Shown one piece after another: positions 37,065 to 45,919 of a stretch of 64,000 nucleotides of DNA. Source of the stretch: CBDCYS01 sp965224215 (GTDB lineage Bacteria > Acidobacteriota > Terriglobia > Bryobacterales > UBA6623). Within the stretch, counting starts at the first letter, position 1, and every line of letters starts with the position of its first letter. The translations under genes and the position numbers were made by a program. Location of the stretch: the NCBI GenBank assembly GCA_965224215.1, contig CBDCYS010000058.1:101463-165462 (forward strand). The letters are read 5' to 3'. Below the pieces are notes generated by a model, which saw only the letters and a list, made by a program, of their open reading frames with translations, ran no database searches and had not been told where the DNA came from.

Positions 37065-38113
37065 CCTGCTTATACGGTTGTTTCAGCAAGCCCCAAGATG
37101 TTGGGGTGGAGGTCATCGCGTCTTGTCCAGGTCACGCGCGCGGCGGATGTGGGCGTAAGGCGTAGGAGCGTGTTGAGTTCCGAGACCGAGGAGGGTTTGG
37201 AAGGCTGCCATTGGGGTCTTGCGGCGGTTGTGTCGAAACACGAACTCATCGAGGTAAACCTGAAGCTGAGCGCGGCTCACGCCGTGGTACGTTCCAGTCA
37301 GCCATTGCTGCAGGTTGCCAATGGCACGATCCGCCAGCGGCACCACCGACTTGGCGCCTTTCCGCAAGTCAGTCCGGTGAGGTTGCGGACGAGAGACGTG
37401 TTTGTAGCCGGCCTCTTCGAGGGCGGTAAAGGTCTTCAGACCGTCGGTGTAGATGGTCGAGCCGGGAACAATGTTCTGGGCAAGAAACCTGTCGATCGTC
37501 ACCTTCTTGAAGTCTGGAATAACGGACATGCGAACGCGCCCGGAGCGCTTCCCGCGTTTCTCAACAGCGACCATCACAAGGGCCGCACGGCGCCCCTTCA
37601 GTTGCCGGCTGCCTCGCAAACCTGCTTGCGGGCCGCCAATCCAGGTGTCATCGACCTCTACTTCTCCGTGCAAGGGCTCGCGAGCTGCGTTCACCATGGC
37701 CCGTCGCAGTTTGTGCAACATCATCCAGGCGGTTTCGTAGCGCGACAGGCCGAGCTGACGCTGCAGTAGCAGCGCCGACACACCTCGTTTATCAGTTGTC
37801 ATCAGGTACGCAGCCCAAACCCAAACCGTCAGCGGGGTCTTCGTATTGTGGAGCACCGTTCCCGACGTCAACGAGACCTGGTGTCGACACGCCGCGCACT
37901 GCCACCGTAGTTTCTGCTCGAGAATGTAGGCCTGCCGATGCCCACACTGAGGACAAAGGAACCCGTCGGGCCAACGACAAGCAGCCAGGTACTTCTGGCA
38001 AGCCTCCTCGGTCGCGAACTCCACCTGAAACTGACGCAGACTCTTCGGAAACGGCGGCCGGGCCACGCCCTACCCTACATCTTGGGGCTTGCTGAAACAA
38101 CCGTATAAGCAGG
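37065..38113 (-). mobile_element. IS1595-family element A, copy 2
   Basis: 1049 bp, same ends as copy 1. An 8-bp duplication AGGCAACT is at 37057-37064 and 38114-38121. Only scattered single-base differences from copy 1 were seen. Confidence 0.95.
37113..38066 (-). CDS. IS1595-family transposase (element A, copy 2)
   Basis: 317 aa. The zinc ribbon, both Asp motifs (VEVDDTWIGG, IYTDGLKTF) and the end motif YLDEFVFRHNRRK are intact. Replacements relative to copy 1 are few and conservative except for Trp to Val in the VWVWAAY segment. Confidence 0.95.
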   Translation of the reverse strand: MARPPFPKSLRQFQVEFATEEACQKYLAACRWPDGFLCPQCGHRQAYILEQKLRWQCAACRHQVSLTSGTVLHNTKTPLTVWVWAAYLMTTDKRGVSALLLQRQLGLSRYETAWMMLHKLRRAMVNAAREPLHGEVEVDDTWIGGPQAGLRGSRQLKGRRAALVMVAVEKRGKRSGRVRMSVIPDFKKVTIDRFLAQNIVPGSTIYTDGLKTFTALEEAGYKHVSRPQPHRTDLRKGAKSVVPLADRAIGNLQQWLTGTYHGVSRAQLQVYLDEFVFRHNRRKTPMAAFQTLLGLGTQHAPTPYAHIRRARDLDKTR

Positions 38114-38225
38114 AGGCAACTAGAGTCCTTACGGAGGATCCGGGCCTAGCCGACCGCGGAACTGCTTGCCTCAGAACTGCAAGTTCAGCCAGCTTTGGCT
38201 AGACTCTACTGGGAGAGCGAATCGA

Positions 38226-38669
38226 ATGGCCAACTTCCACGTTTCCGTTGGTGACCAGGCGACATTTAGCAAGACAGTCAGCGAGAGTGATGTCTATCTC
38301 TTTGCCGGCATCACGGGTGACTTTTCTCCGAACCACGTGAACCAGAGCTACATGGAGCGCTCGAAGTACGGCCGCCGCATGGTACACGGGGCGCTGCTGA
38401 TCGGCTTTGTCTCGACGGCGTCGACGATGGCCATAGCTCATTGCCGCGATGACCAGACGGAAACACCCGTCGCCGTCGGTATGGACAAGGTTCGTTTTCT
38501 CTCGCCCGTGTTTCTTGGCGACACCGTGACCGTGCACTATGAAATCGCGTCGATCAACCTGGAGCGCCGCCGCTCGGTCGCCAAGGTGGAAGTAAAGAAT
38601 CAGAACGGCGCCCTGGTAGCCGTCGCCGATCACATTCTGCAGTGGGTGTCCAACAGTAGTACGGGTTAG
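38226..38669 (+). CDS. MaoC-like hot-dog-fold dehydratase
   Basis: 147 aa from ATG 38226 (GGGAGA at 38211). The hydratase-2 motif region FAGITGDFSPNHVNQSYMER carries the catalytic Asp and His positions; RMVHGALLIGFVSTASTMAI and RFLSPVFLGDTVTVHYEI are typical. The family hydrates enoyl-CoA (R-specific) or acts on related acyl-CoAs. An upstream extension to 38166 lacks homology features. The REP and RAYT locus follows. Confidence 0.9.
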   Translation: MANFHVSVGDQATFSKTVSESDVYLFAGITGDFSPNHVNQSYMERSKYGRRMVHGALLIGFVSTASTMAIAHCRDDQTETPVAVGMDKVRFLSPVFLGDTVTVHYEIASINLERRRSVAKVEVKNQNGALVAVADHILQWVSNSSTG

Positions 38670-38696
38670 AGTGCGGGTTTGTGAGGCGCGAAAAGA

Positions 38697-38738
38697 AACA
38701 ACAGAGGAGTGGACGGAAGTCCACGCTCAGCTAGTGTG
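38697..38738. repeat. REP element beside the RAYT gene
   Basis: AACAACAGAGG, then the palindrome GTGGAC-GGAA-GTCCAC (38709-38724), then GCTCAGCTAGTGTG. The same three-part sequence occurs at 43066 (with the left part cut off by an IS110) and inverted at 43173; shorter matches at 29736 and 15567. Confidence 0.75.
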
Positions 38739-38844
38739 TGACGAGCATGCCGGGGCGATCGAGCAGCACGGCGAGGATTTGAAACGACTGGTCCTGCAGC
38801 CGAATCTTCACCCCTCCCCTTGCGGAGCTCGCCGGTCTTGAGGT

Positions 38845-39411
38845 TCAGCTCGAAGGCTTCGCGATTTGCTCCTGCCAGCGATTCGGATTTACAAATCGCG
38901 CCATGGGTACGCCCTGTTCCCACGTATACGCCACCGCGTCGTCGACCCGGCGCGGATCCCACAGCGGAATCGTACTGCCATGCCGTGCCCACCCGCGGCG
39001 TTTCCCAAACTCGTCATTGAGCGCACGGCTCATACGCCCCTTCAGCTTCTGTAAAAGTTCGGAGGGCCCCACCGTCGCCGCAACAACTACATGAACGTGA
39101 TTACCGCGCACATGTGCCGCGTGAAGAACCCAGCCGCGAAATGCGCACGTATCCTGAATCGCTTTCAATGCGACTGATCGGGCCTTTGCATCCAAGCGCG
39201 CCGGTAGATGTTGCATCTGGCGGCGCTCAACTCCTATACGAGCGGGCTTGGCGGGCAGCAGCGGGGACCCGGCTGCGTTGTGATCCCGGTCCACCGAGCC
39301 CTTCTCGGAACCATGGTGTCTAGCGCCGTAGCAGGCAAAAGTCAAAAAGTAGGCCCATGGCCCGCTACCGGGGCGCGGAGCCTCATCAGTTTCAGACAAA
39401 GCGTGTGACAA
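38845..39411 (-). CDS. REP-associated tyrosine transposase (RAYT, Y1_Tnp)
   Basis: 188 aa. The HUH motif is in RGNHVHVVVAA and the C-terminal helix with the candidate catalytic tyrosine in AVAYTWEQG. AYFLTFACYGARHHGSEKGS is the typical start of Y1 transposases of the IS200/RAYT group, and LLQKLKGRMSRALNDEFGK follows the HUH as usual. RAYTs are domesticated single-strand transposases that recognise REP hairpins. A REP lies 110 bp past its stop and a split one upstream, which supports the call. Confidence 0.85.
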   Translation of the reverse strand: MSHALSETDEAPRPGSGPWAYFLTFACYGARHHGSEKGSVDRDHNAAGSPLLPAKPARIGVERRQMQHLPARLDAKARSVALKAIQDTCAFRGWVLHAAHVRGNHVHVVVAATVGPSELLQKLKGRMSRALNDEFGKRRGWARHGSTIPLWDPRRVDDAVAYTWEQGVPMARFVNPNRWQEQIAKPSS

Positions 39412-39566
39412 AAGGTACCACGTTCAACCTCCGCCGCGCGTAGCAACAGAGATGAAATGAGGAGGCTCGTCATCCGGGGAGTGAGCTAAACTCCCCAAAC
39501 GGGCTTCGCCGCCTGCGGTGGCGATCCCAGGTTTTTTCCACTAAGAAAAAAAGGAGATGACGAGCC

Positions 39567-40673
39567 ATGAAAAACAATAGCAAAACTTTCAGAGAAGTGT
39601 CGAAGCAAAAGATGATCGAACAAGGCCTAAACGTCGTAGCCGGGGTGGATCTGGGCGATAAGCACAGCCATGTCTGCTTGATCGATCTGGACGGCAACAT
39701 CGTCGAGCGCAAGAAGCTGAGCACCTCGCCGGCAGCGTTCGAGCGCTACTTCGGCGGCTGGGCCGCGATGCGGGTGGTGCTCGAAGCCGGCTGCCACGCC
39801 AACTGGATCTACCGCTTGCTCGAGCGGCTGGGGCACGAGCCGCTGATGGCCGACACGCACCGCCTGGCGCTGATCACCCAATCGCTGTCGAAGGACGATC
39901 GCAGCGACGCCGAACGGCTGGCCGAGTTGGGGCTGCGGATGCCCGAGATGCTGAACGCCGTCGAGCCCCGTTCGCTGGCCAGCCAATGCGACCGCGCCGT
40001 GCTGAAAGCGCGGGAAACCCTGGTCGAGACACGCACGAAACTGATCAACAGCGTGCGCGGCACCGTGAAGAGTTTCAGGGGCCGCTTGCCGGCTTCGAGC
40101 AGCGAGGCCTTCGTAAAGAAAGCCAGTCCCCAGCTGCCCGACGAGCTGCGTGTCGCGCTCGAGCCGTTGCTCGAGGTGATCCAACACGTCAGCGCCGCAA
40201 TCCTCCGCTATGACAAACATATCGAGAAGCTGGCGGAGGAAAAATATCCCGCCACGCAAGGTTTACGCTCGATCCGCGGAGTGGGACCGATCACCTCGCT
40301 GGCATTCGTGTTGAATCTGGACAACGATCCGCAGCGGCTCGGGAGCAGTCGAGACGCCGGGCCCCGGATGGGGCTGCGGCCCCAGCGCCGCGACTCGGGC
40401 GAACGCTCACCACAGTTGAGTATTACCAAAAGCGGTGACCGATTATTGCGGCGACTGCTGGTGCAATGTTCGCAATACATTCTGGGATATCACGGGGAAG
40501 ATTCGGACTTGCGGCGCTGGGGACTGGGATTGGCGGCACGCGGCGGCCCTTGCGCGAAGCGCAAAGCGATCGTGGCGGTGGCGCGCAAACTGGCTGTGCT
40601 GATGCACCTGCTGTGGCGTCAGGATGTGGACTTCGATCCGTTTTACCAGACGAACCCGCGAGCGGCAGGCTAG
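39567..40673 (+). CDS. IS110-family transposase (copy 2)
   Basis: 368 aa, intact. AGGAG precedes ATG 39567. DEDD domain: VVAGVDLGDKHSHVCLID, VVLEAGCHANW and SLSKDDRSDAERLAELG. The C-terminal Transposase_20 domain has RSIRGVGPITSLAFVLNL, and the serine region is in PQLSITKSGDRLLRRLLVQCS. These enzymes use a structured RNA from the element's own non-coding end to choose target and donor. Confidence 0.93.
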   Translation: MKNNSKTFREVSKQKMIEQGLNVVAGVDLGDKHSHVCLIDLDGNIVERKKLSTSPAAFERYFGGWAAMRVVLEAGCHANWIYRLLERLGHEPLMADTHRLALITQSLSKDDRSDAERLAELGLRMPEMLNAVEPRSLASQCDRAVLKARETLVETRTKLINSVRGTVKSFRGRLPASSSEAFVKKASPQLPDELRVALEPLLEVIQHVSAAILRYDKHIEKLAEEKYPATQGLRSIRGVGPITSLAFVLNLDNDPQRLGSSRDAGPRMGLRPQRRDSGERSPQLSITKSGDRLLRRLLVQCSQYILGYHGEDSDLRRWGLGLAARGGPCAKRKAIVAVARKLAVLMHLLWRQDVDFDPFYQTNPRAAG

Positions 40674-40736
40674 CGCTGAGAAATGCGAATCTTAGCAGAC
40701 CGCTACGAGCAGCGAATCCCCTTTCCCTCTGCTGGC

Positions 40737-42565
40737 TGTCGCTGCCAAGTGATAATGTCCTAAAAGTGCCAAGTAGAAATGTCCTATTGACAAGGTCACC
40801 CTGGAGGGGTGAGCAACCAAGGACAACTACTGATGACACAACGAGAGCGCGACCGGCTGGTGGCGCTGAACAAAGCCGACAAGAAGCTGATCACCCAAAA
40901 GCAGGCCGCCCAGCAAATCGGCCTCAGCGAACGGCAAGTGAGGCGGCTGCTGGCGAAGCTCCGCAGCCAAGGCGACCGGGCCGTAATCCATGCGGCGCGC
41001 GGCCGCGCCTCCAACCGCAAGATCAGCACCAAGGTGGAAAAGCGAGCCGCCGCGATTCTCTCCAAACCGCTCTACGCCGACTTTGGGCCGACCCTGGCGG
41101 CGGAGTATCTGCAGCAGCGCCACGGCATCCACGTCGGCCGCGAAACGCTGCGGGGCTGGATGGCCGCGGCCGGGCTGTGGAAACCCCGCCGACGCAAGCC
41201 GGGACGAGCGCACCTGTGGCGTCCGCGGCGGCGTTGCCGCGGCGAGCTGGTGCAATGGGACACCTCCGAGCACGACTGGCTGGAAGGACGCGGCGAGAAG
41301 CTGTACCTGATCGGCATGATCGACGATGCCAGCAGCGAGTTGCTGGCGCGCTTCGTGCGGCACGATTCCAGCGCAGAGAACCGCCGTTTGCTGAAGACGT
41401 ATCTGGAGAAAAACGGCCGGCCCGCGGCCTTCTACACCGACCGCGCCAGCCTGTTTGTCAACACGCCCAAAAACAGCGCGGGCGAGGACCCCAAGACCTT
41501 GCCTCCCACTCAAATCGGGCGGGCGCTCGAGGAGCTGGGCATCGAATCGATCAGGGCCTATTCGCCGCAAGCCAAAGGACGCGTCGAGCGCAGCTTTGGC
41601 ACGGCCCAGGACCGGCTGGTGAAGGGCCTGAGGGTCGCCGGGGCCAGCACGATCAAGCAAGCCAACGCCTATCTGGAGAGCGAGTTTCTGCCCTGGTGGA
41701 ACGCCACGCTGCGGGTTCAGCCAGCCCACCCCGACGAGGCTCACCGGGAGCTGGGACCCGAGCACGATCTGGACTCGGCGCTGAGTCACGTCGAGACCCG
41801 GCGGGTCGCCAACGACTACACGATTCGCTTCCAGGGAAAGTGCTATCAAATCGATCGCAAGGCGATTGTACCCGGCCTGCGGGGCGGGAAGGTGCGGCTG
41901 GAGAGCCGGCTGGACGCCAGCCTCGTGGCGCGCTTCGGCAAGCACGAGCTGGCGTTGAAGCGCTGTCACACGGGCCCCCAGTCCGGGGACTCCAAAAAGC
42001 AGGCCGCTGCCACTGCGGCCGAGAAGGCTCCTCGTCAAGCTCCTCGCCGCAAGGGCAGCGACTGGATGGAGGGTTTCGATCTGAAAAAGAGCCCGCCGCT
42101 GTGGCAGGCGGCGCGAGCTTCCGGCGCCCGCCGGGCCGCTGCGCCAGCCGAGTCGCTGAACTAGGAGTCGCTGCTAAACCAAGACTTCATTTGGAGCGCC
42201 GGGCAAACGGCGCCCGGCGGTCGTCGCGTTGTCGAAGCCCAAGGCCTCAGCTCCGAGACTTCACCAAAGCAATCCCCGCCACGAACGCACGACCCGCCGA
42301 GGCGGAGGCTGGCCCGCGGCCCCCAGCGCGGCAGGGCGGGGCCGCGGAGTCGACCACCACAAAACCCTCTGACGGCAACGCCAGAGGGTCGTGTCGATCA
42401 GCCGCTTGCTTCGGAGCCAGCCCCGTCGCTTCGGCCTCGGGCTCGCAGGACCGGCGCGACCCGGCCCCCGACAGCCACCACTCTACCACCGCCCCTCCAG
42501 CCGGCCGGCCTCAACCGGACATTTCTGCTTGGCAGCGAATAGGACATTTCTACTTGGCGTTGACA
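40737..42565 (+). mobile_element. IS1202/ISNCY-type element nested in IS110 copy 2
   Basis: 1829 bp, beginning TGTCGCTGCCAAGTGATAAT and ending with the complement of TGTCAACGCCAAGTAGAAAT; each end holds two AGTAGAAATGTCC-like boxes. A 19-bp direct duplication (CCCCTTTCCCTCTGCTGGC) is at 40718-40736 and 42566-42584. Removing the element and one duplication rejoins the IS110 right part. Confidence 0.92.
40833..42164 (+). CDS. IS1202/ISNCY-family transposase
   Basis: 443 aa from ATG 40833 (AAGGA 10 nt upstream); GTG 40809 is possible. HTH near the start (KKLITQKQAAQQIGLSERQV, RRLLAKLRSQGDRAVIHAAR), then the DDE core: LVQWDTSEHDWLEGRG (Asp), RPAAFYTDRASLFVN (Asp) and SPQAKGRVERSFGTAQDRLV (Glu). 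The C-terminal DNA-binding beta region is TRRVANDYTIRFQGKCYQI. The gene looks intact. Long open frames on both other strands here are shadows of its GC-rich sequence. Confidence 0.93.
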   Translation: MTQRERDRLVALNKADKKLITQKQAAQQIGLSERQVRRLLAKLRSQGDRAVIHAARGRASNRKISTKVEKRAAAILSKPLYADFGPTLAAEYLQQRHGIHVGRETLRGWMAAAGLWKPRRRKPGRAHLWRPRRRCRGELVQWDTSEHDWLEGRGEKLYLIGMIDDASSELLARFVRHDSSAENRRLLKTYLEKNGRPAAFYTDRASLFVNTPKNSAGEDPKTLPPTQIGRALEELGIESIRAYSPQAKGRVERSFGTAQDRLVKGLRVAGASTIKQANAYLESEFLPWWNATLRVQPAHPDEAHRELGPEHDLDSALSHVETRRVANDYTIRFQGKCYQIDRKAIVPGLRGGKVRLESRLDASLVARFGKHELALKRCHTGPQSGDSKKQAAATAAEKAPRQAPRRKGSDWMEGFDLKKSPPLWQAARASGARRAAAPAESLN

Positions 42566-42758
42566 CCCCTTTCCCTCTGCTGGCAGGATTCCAGATCGGT
42601 CCTCGCCGTCCAGGGTTCGCTTCGCCGCGCTCGGCGCGCCCTGGACTGCTCCGGGCCGATCTGAGAGCAGGACTTATATGAGGGAAAGGGGATAACCGGA
42701 ACGAGCCGCCTGCCGACCACTCGTGTGGCGGCTGTCAGCCGCGAAATCCCCGAGCGCA

Positions 42759-42836
42759 AAAAGGAACGTCGGATCGAAGCAGGCACGTAGAAACGTCGGA
42801 TTGAAGGAGGGAAGGAAGAACGTCGGATTGAAGGAG
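42759..42836. repeat. Three imperfect 25-28-bp repeats in the non-coding end of IS110 copy 2
   Basis: Repeats of GAACGTCGGATTGAAGGAGG (variants near 42764, 42791 and 42818). A comparable short repeat stands in the same part of IS110 copy 1 (near 6650). They may be part of the guide-RNA region. Confidence 0.55.
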
Positions 42837-42978
42837 GTTGAGGAATCGTAACAGCGCAAAGGGACAGACCGAGTTCGCGGCGACTGCGAGTCCACGCCCG
42901 GTCCGAAGAGGCCGAGACAGAGAGAGCAGCGCCGCTAGATCGAACTTCATAGAGCACCGCGTCCTCAGCGACGACCAA

Positions 42979-43003
42979 CGAGTGCGGATGGAAGCCCGGT
43001 CAA
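42979..43003 (+). ncRNA. Candidate bridge/seek RNA segment of IS110 copy 2
   Basis: AGTGCGGATGGAAGCCCGGT at 42981-43000 is conserved exactly in the same position of IS110 copy 3 (45201-45220), although their flanking sequence differs. Upstream, both also share GAGA-GCAGCGCCG. IS110 members transcribe a guide RNA from this end (established for the family); the limits given here are only the conserved patch. Confidence 0.4.
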
Positions 43004-43065
43004 ACATCCCATCAGCTGAAAGTTCCTCACTCCTCCCTTGACAATGACGAGCCTCCTCATGGAAG

Positions 43066-43197
43066 GCGTGGACGGCAGTCCACGCTCAGCTAGTGTGCGC
43101 AAATGCCCGGGAAACCGCGCTCCCTCGCCTCGGCGACCCGCTCACTTACCTCCGATGCCGCGCCCTCTTGCCGAGCGTGGACTTCCGTCCAAGCCTC
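43066..43197. repeat. REP pair in inverted orientation (REPIN-like)
   Basis: The palindrome GCGTGGAC-GGCA-GTCCACGC (43066-43085), followed by TCAGCTAGTGTG, faces an inverted REP (43173-43197; GAGCGTGGAC-TTCC-GTCC, then AAGCCTCTG). The two REPs in mirror orientation about 90 bp apart form a REPIN-like unit. The rest of 43061-43593 between the two IS110 elements shows no supported gene. Confidence 0.65.
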
Positions 43198-43705
43198 TGT
43201 TGTTGCGTTTCCAATGTTTTAGTTGTTCTATAAATAACCGGCATTATCGCCCAATTGTCGCAACCCCGCTTGACACGTGCCCTACAATGAGAATAGCGAC
43301 TGGTTGGAACGTCCACCGGATCAACACGACCGTTGCTTGGCCAAGTCAGTTCGAGTTGCTCTCCGCTTCGTGGGTGATCCCCCGCGAGCGGACTTTAGGT
43401 GAATCAAGCGGGGCGGTTCCAAGCGCCACAAGCCGGTAGGGGTGCTGGCTGAGGCGCAAGCGAGCTGATCCCGCTTTTTCGTGCCTGAAGAATGTTTGCA
43501 AGGCTCCTCCTTGTGGCTCCCCTCGGGGGAGGAGGCCGAAGTCGTACACGATGGGAGCAAGAGGGCCCTCTAATTTCAAATTCAGAGATAAGATGAGAAG
43601 GCTGGTCGCCGAGAACCGAGAGCGCTAAGCTTTCGGCAGCAGCACGCGCTTCAAACAAGAACGTGCTGCGGAACTTTGATTCTCAAACAAAGGAGGCGAC
43701 CAGCC

Positions 43706-44938
43706 ATGAAGAAGAATAGCAAATCACAGCAGAGTAACTCCCAGCAGAGCAAACAGCACAGTACGCAGCAGGCCAAACCCCAGCCGCAAGCCTGCAAAGA
43801 GCAAATACAATTCGCCCAGCAGTTGGAAGCTGAGCGCCAGCGCATGCAACAAAGCAACGAAATCAGCGCCGTGGCGGGAGTCGACATCGGAGACAAGCGC
43901 AGCTACGTACGCTTGGTTGGCCTCGACGGCGAGTTGATCGAGGAGGTCCAGATCCCGACCCGTCCCGCCGCCATCGAGAAATATTTCCGCTCCTGGCCAC
44001 GGCTGCGAGTGGTGCTCGAGACCGGCGGGCACACCAACTGGATGCGCCGCCTGATCGCTGGGTTGGGCCACGAAGTGCTGGTGGCCGACGCCCGGCAGTT
44101 GCGGCTGATCAGCCAGTCCGACGCCAAAAACGACCGCAACGACGCCTACTGGTTGGCCGAGTTGGGCCGCAGCAACCCGGACTTGCTAGCACCGGTCGCC
44201 GCGCGCGACGAGCACGTCGAGCAGCATCGCAGTTGGCTGCGGGGACGCGAAACGATGGTCGAAGCCCGCACCAAACTCGTCAACAGCGTGCGGGGCATCG
44301 CCAAAACGCACGGCATCCGTTTCGGGCAGTGCGGCATGATGCAGTGGGTCGCCAGGGTGCGGGAATGTCCGGACGTGTTGCGGACGATTCTCGAGCCCAT
44401 GGCGCGGATCATTGTGGAGCTGAGCAGAGAGATCAACGAGCTGGACCGGCGCATTGAAAAACTGGGGAAGGAACAATATCCGGCCACGCAGTTGCTGCGC
44501 AGCGTCGACGGGGTGGGGCCGCTGACGAGCCTGGCTTACGTACTGGAGTTGAACAACGACGTCGGGCGGGTGAAGCGGTCGCGGCAGATGGGAGCGGTGG
44601 TCGGCTGCCGTCCTAAGCAGCGGGACTCGGGGGAGTCGTCGCCGGAGTTGAGCATCACGAAGGCGGGGAACCCGATGCTACGGCGGCTGCTGGTGCAGTC
44701 GTCCCAAAGGATAATAGGACCTTTTGGTCTGGAATCGGACTTGCGGAGCTGGGGATTGGGGTTGGCGGCGCGGGGCAAGAAGCGGGCCAAGCGGCGAGCG
44801 GTGGTGGCGGTGGCGCGCAAGCTGGCGGTCGTGCTGCATGCGATGTGGGCGAAGAACAAAGCTTGGCAGCCCTTCCCCAACGGTGAACCGGCCGAGACAA
44901 CTGTAGCCACTGCGGCCACCGCGGCAGCAGGGCGGTAG
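43706..44938 (+). CDS. IS110-family transposase (copy 3)
   Basis: 410 aa from ATG 43706, behind AGGAGG (43690-43695). A glutamine/serine-rich N-terminal extension (about 1-35) precedes the DEDD domain (SAVAGVDIGDKRSYVRLVGL, VVLETGGHTNW, DAKNDRNDAYWLAELG). The C-terminal domain has RSVDGVGPLTSLAYVLEL and ELSITKAGNPMLRRLLVQSS. It is the same subgroup as copy 2 but clearly divergent. The frame upstream of 43706 is not needed. Confidence 0.93.
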   Translation: MKKNSKSQQSNSQQSKQHSTQQAKPQPQACKEQIQFAQQLEAERQRMQQSNEISAVAGVDIGDKRSYVRLVGLDGELIEEVQIPTRPAAIEKYFRSWPRLRVVLETGGHTNWMRRLIAGLGHEVLVADARQLRLISQSDAKNDRNDAYWLAELGRSNPDLLAPVAARDEHVEQHRSWLRGRETMVEARTKLVNSVRGIAKTHGIRFGQCGMMQWVARVRECPDVLRTILEPMARIIVELSREINELDRRIEKLGKEQYPATQLLRSVDGVGPLTSLAYVLELNNDVGRVKRSRQMGAVVGCRPKQRDSGESSPELSITKAGNPMLRRLLVQSSQRIIGPFGLESDLRSWGLGLAARGKKRAKRRAVVAVARKLAVVLHAMWAKNKAWQPFPNGEPAETTVATAATAAAGR

Positions 44939-45198
44939 GTAGCAGGGTTGTTCTTCTGGCACGCTGGCCCTGACGGGCATCGCGTAGCCAAAGGATTTCT
45001 GTTGAAGGAAGGAAAGGGCAAGATTGGGCAACTACGGAGAGGCAGCAGCCAGAGAGTCGAGACCGCGTCACGGTGACTGCGCGTTCCGGGCAGGCCGCGT
45101 GGGGAGGCGAGAGCTTTCCTGCCCAGGCCGGCACAGAGAAAGCAGCGCCGAAAAGACAGGACCTCAACCAGCACAACGTCCGGGAATGGACGTAACAA

Positions 45199-45222
45199 AC
45201 AGTGCGGATGGAAGCCCGGTCA
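45199..45222 (+). ncRNA. Candidate bridge/seek RNA segment of IS110 copy 3
   Basis: The patch conserved with copy 2 contains ATGGAAGCCCGG (45208-45219). The identical 12 bases occur across the right end of the element and its flank (45317-45328), which fits base-pairing between a guide loop and the end/target DNA. RNA limits are unknown. Confidence 0.4.
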
Positions 45223-45422
45223 ACGCTGGCGCAACCCAGCGGCGATCGAGACAGAGTCCGGCAACCAGGCTAACGCCTCACCGACAGCATTGCCCTTGAC
45301 AGCGACCTACCTTCTCATGGAAGCCCGGAACGTAAGTGACGGGTCAGCGCAAGGCGCAGGTATCCGCCAGCGCCAAAAGGGTGCGGCAAGAGTAGGCAGC
45401 GTCGGCCTCCGGGCAGACGTAG

Positions 45423-45494
45423 GGGCGTAGCGTGCTACGCCCGCTGGAGTTTCTAAATTTTGGCGTCAGAATGCAGGCATAGCGTGCTACGCCC
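45423..45494. repeat. Two copies of a second palindrome family
   Basis: GGGCGTAGC-GT-GCTACGCCC at 45423-45442 and GGCATAGC-GT-GCTACGCCC at 45476-45494, unlike the REPs near the RAYT. They lie in the 601-bp gap 45319-45919 between IS110 copy 3 and the amidohydrolase gene; I find no supported gene in this gap. Confidence 0.5.
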
Positions 45495-45919
45495 GAACCG
45501 CGGGTCGCCGAACCTGCCCTTGTCGAATGCGGTTCCAATGTGGCGCACGCCTCCAGGAGTCCCGTGTCGCCATCCTGGAGACATATGCTTAACCAACGCG
45601 CCCCGGTCCAAAGCAACTGCAATGGTCTGGAGAACCAGACTTGGTCCGGCTTAAGAGCTAGCCAAGCAGACCCTCGGGCCGGCGACGCGAACGGTCAGCC
45701 CCCAGATCCGCGTGAGGAAGAGCTGCGCCCGTCCGCCCAAAGGCGAACAAAGGGCGCATCCATTTTCTGAAATCCGCTCAAATCCGTTCAAATCCACTCA
45801 CTTCCGCTTCGTTCAATACCCTCGCCCGAAGCTGACCGCCACAAAGGCGTTGGCGTTGGCCCACTGCACGTTGGCGCACTAAACTAGGACCAAGTCCCAA
45901 AGGCAGGAGGTACACACCG

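Larger units (their letters stand above)
39457..43060 (+). mobile_element. IS110-family element, copy 2, with a nested IS1202-type element
   Basis: Perfect 17-bp inverted repeat ATGAGGAGGCTCGTCAT at 39457-39473 and its complement at 43044-43060. The transposase is at the left; the long right non-coding part is interrupted at 40737-42565. Outside the left end is GCAACAGAG and outside the right end GCGTGGACGGCAGTCCACGC, which joined are a REP element, so the insertion target was a REP. Confidence 0.88.
43594..45318 (+). mobile_element. IS110-family element, copy 3
   Basis: Inverted repeats ATGAGAAGGCTGGTCGCC (43594-43611) and the complement of ATGAGAAGGTAGGTCGCT (45301-45318) match at 16 of 18. 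It has an intact transposase and about 380 bp of non-coding right end. Like copies 1 and 2, TTGAC precedes the right repeat. Confidence 0.85.

Noticed and set aside
40466..42664. 732-codon plus-strand open frame
   Set aside because: It is a shadow of the IS110 end and the IS1202-type transposase in another frame; its translation is arginine/proline/alanine-rich without motifs.
42759..42836. CRISPR-like array
   Set aside because: Only three imperfect, nearly contiguous repeats with no unique spacers; it lies inside an IS110 non-coding end.
43270..43288. TTGACA followed by TACAAT as a promoter
   Set aside because: The hexamers are only 7 bp apart, far below the 16-18 bp needed.
39457..45318. 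The two neighbouring IS110 elements as one composite transposon
   Set aside because: The copies are divergent in sequence, each has its own end repeats, and IS110 elements do not form composite transposons in the usual way.
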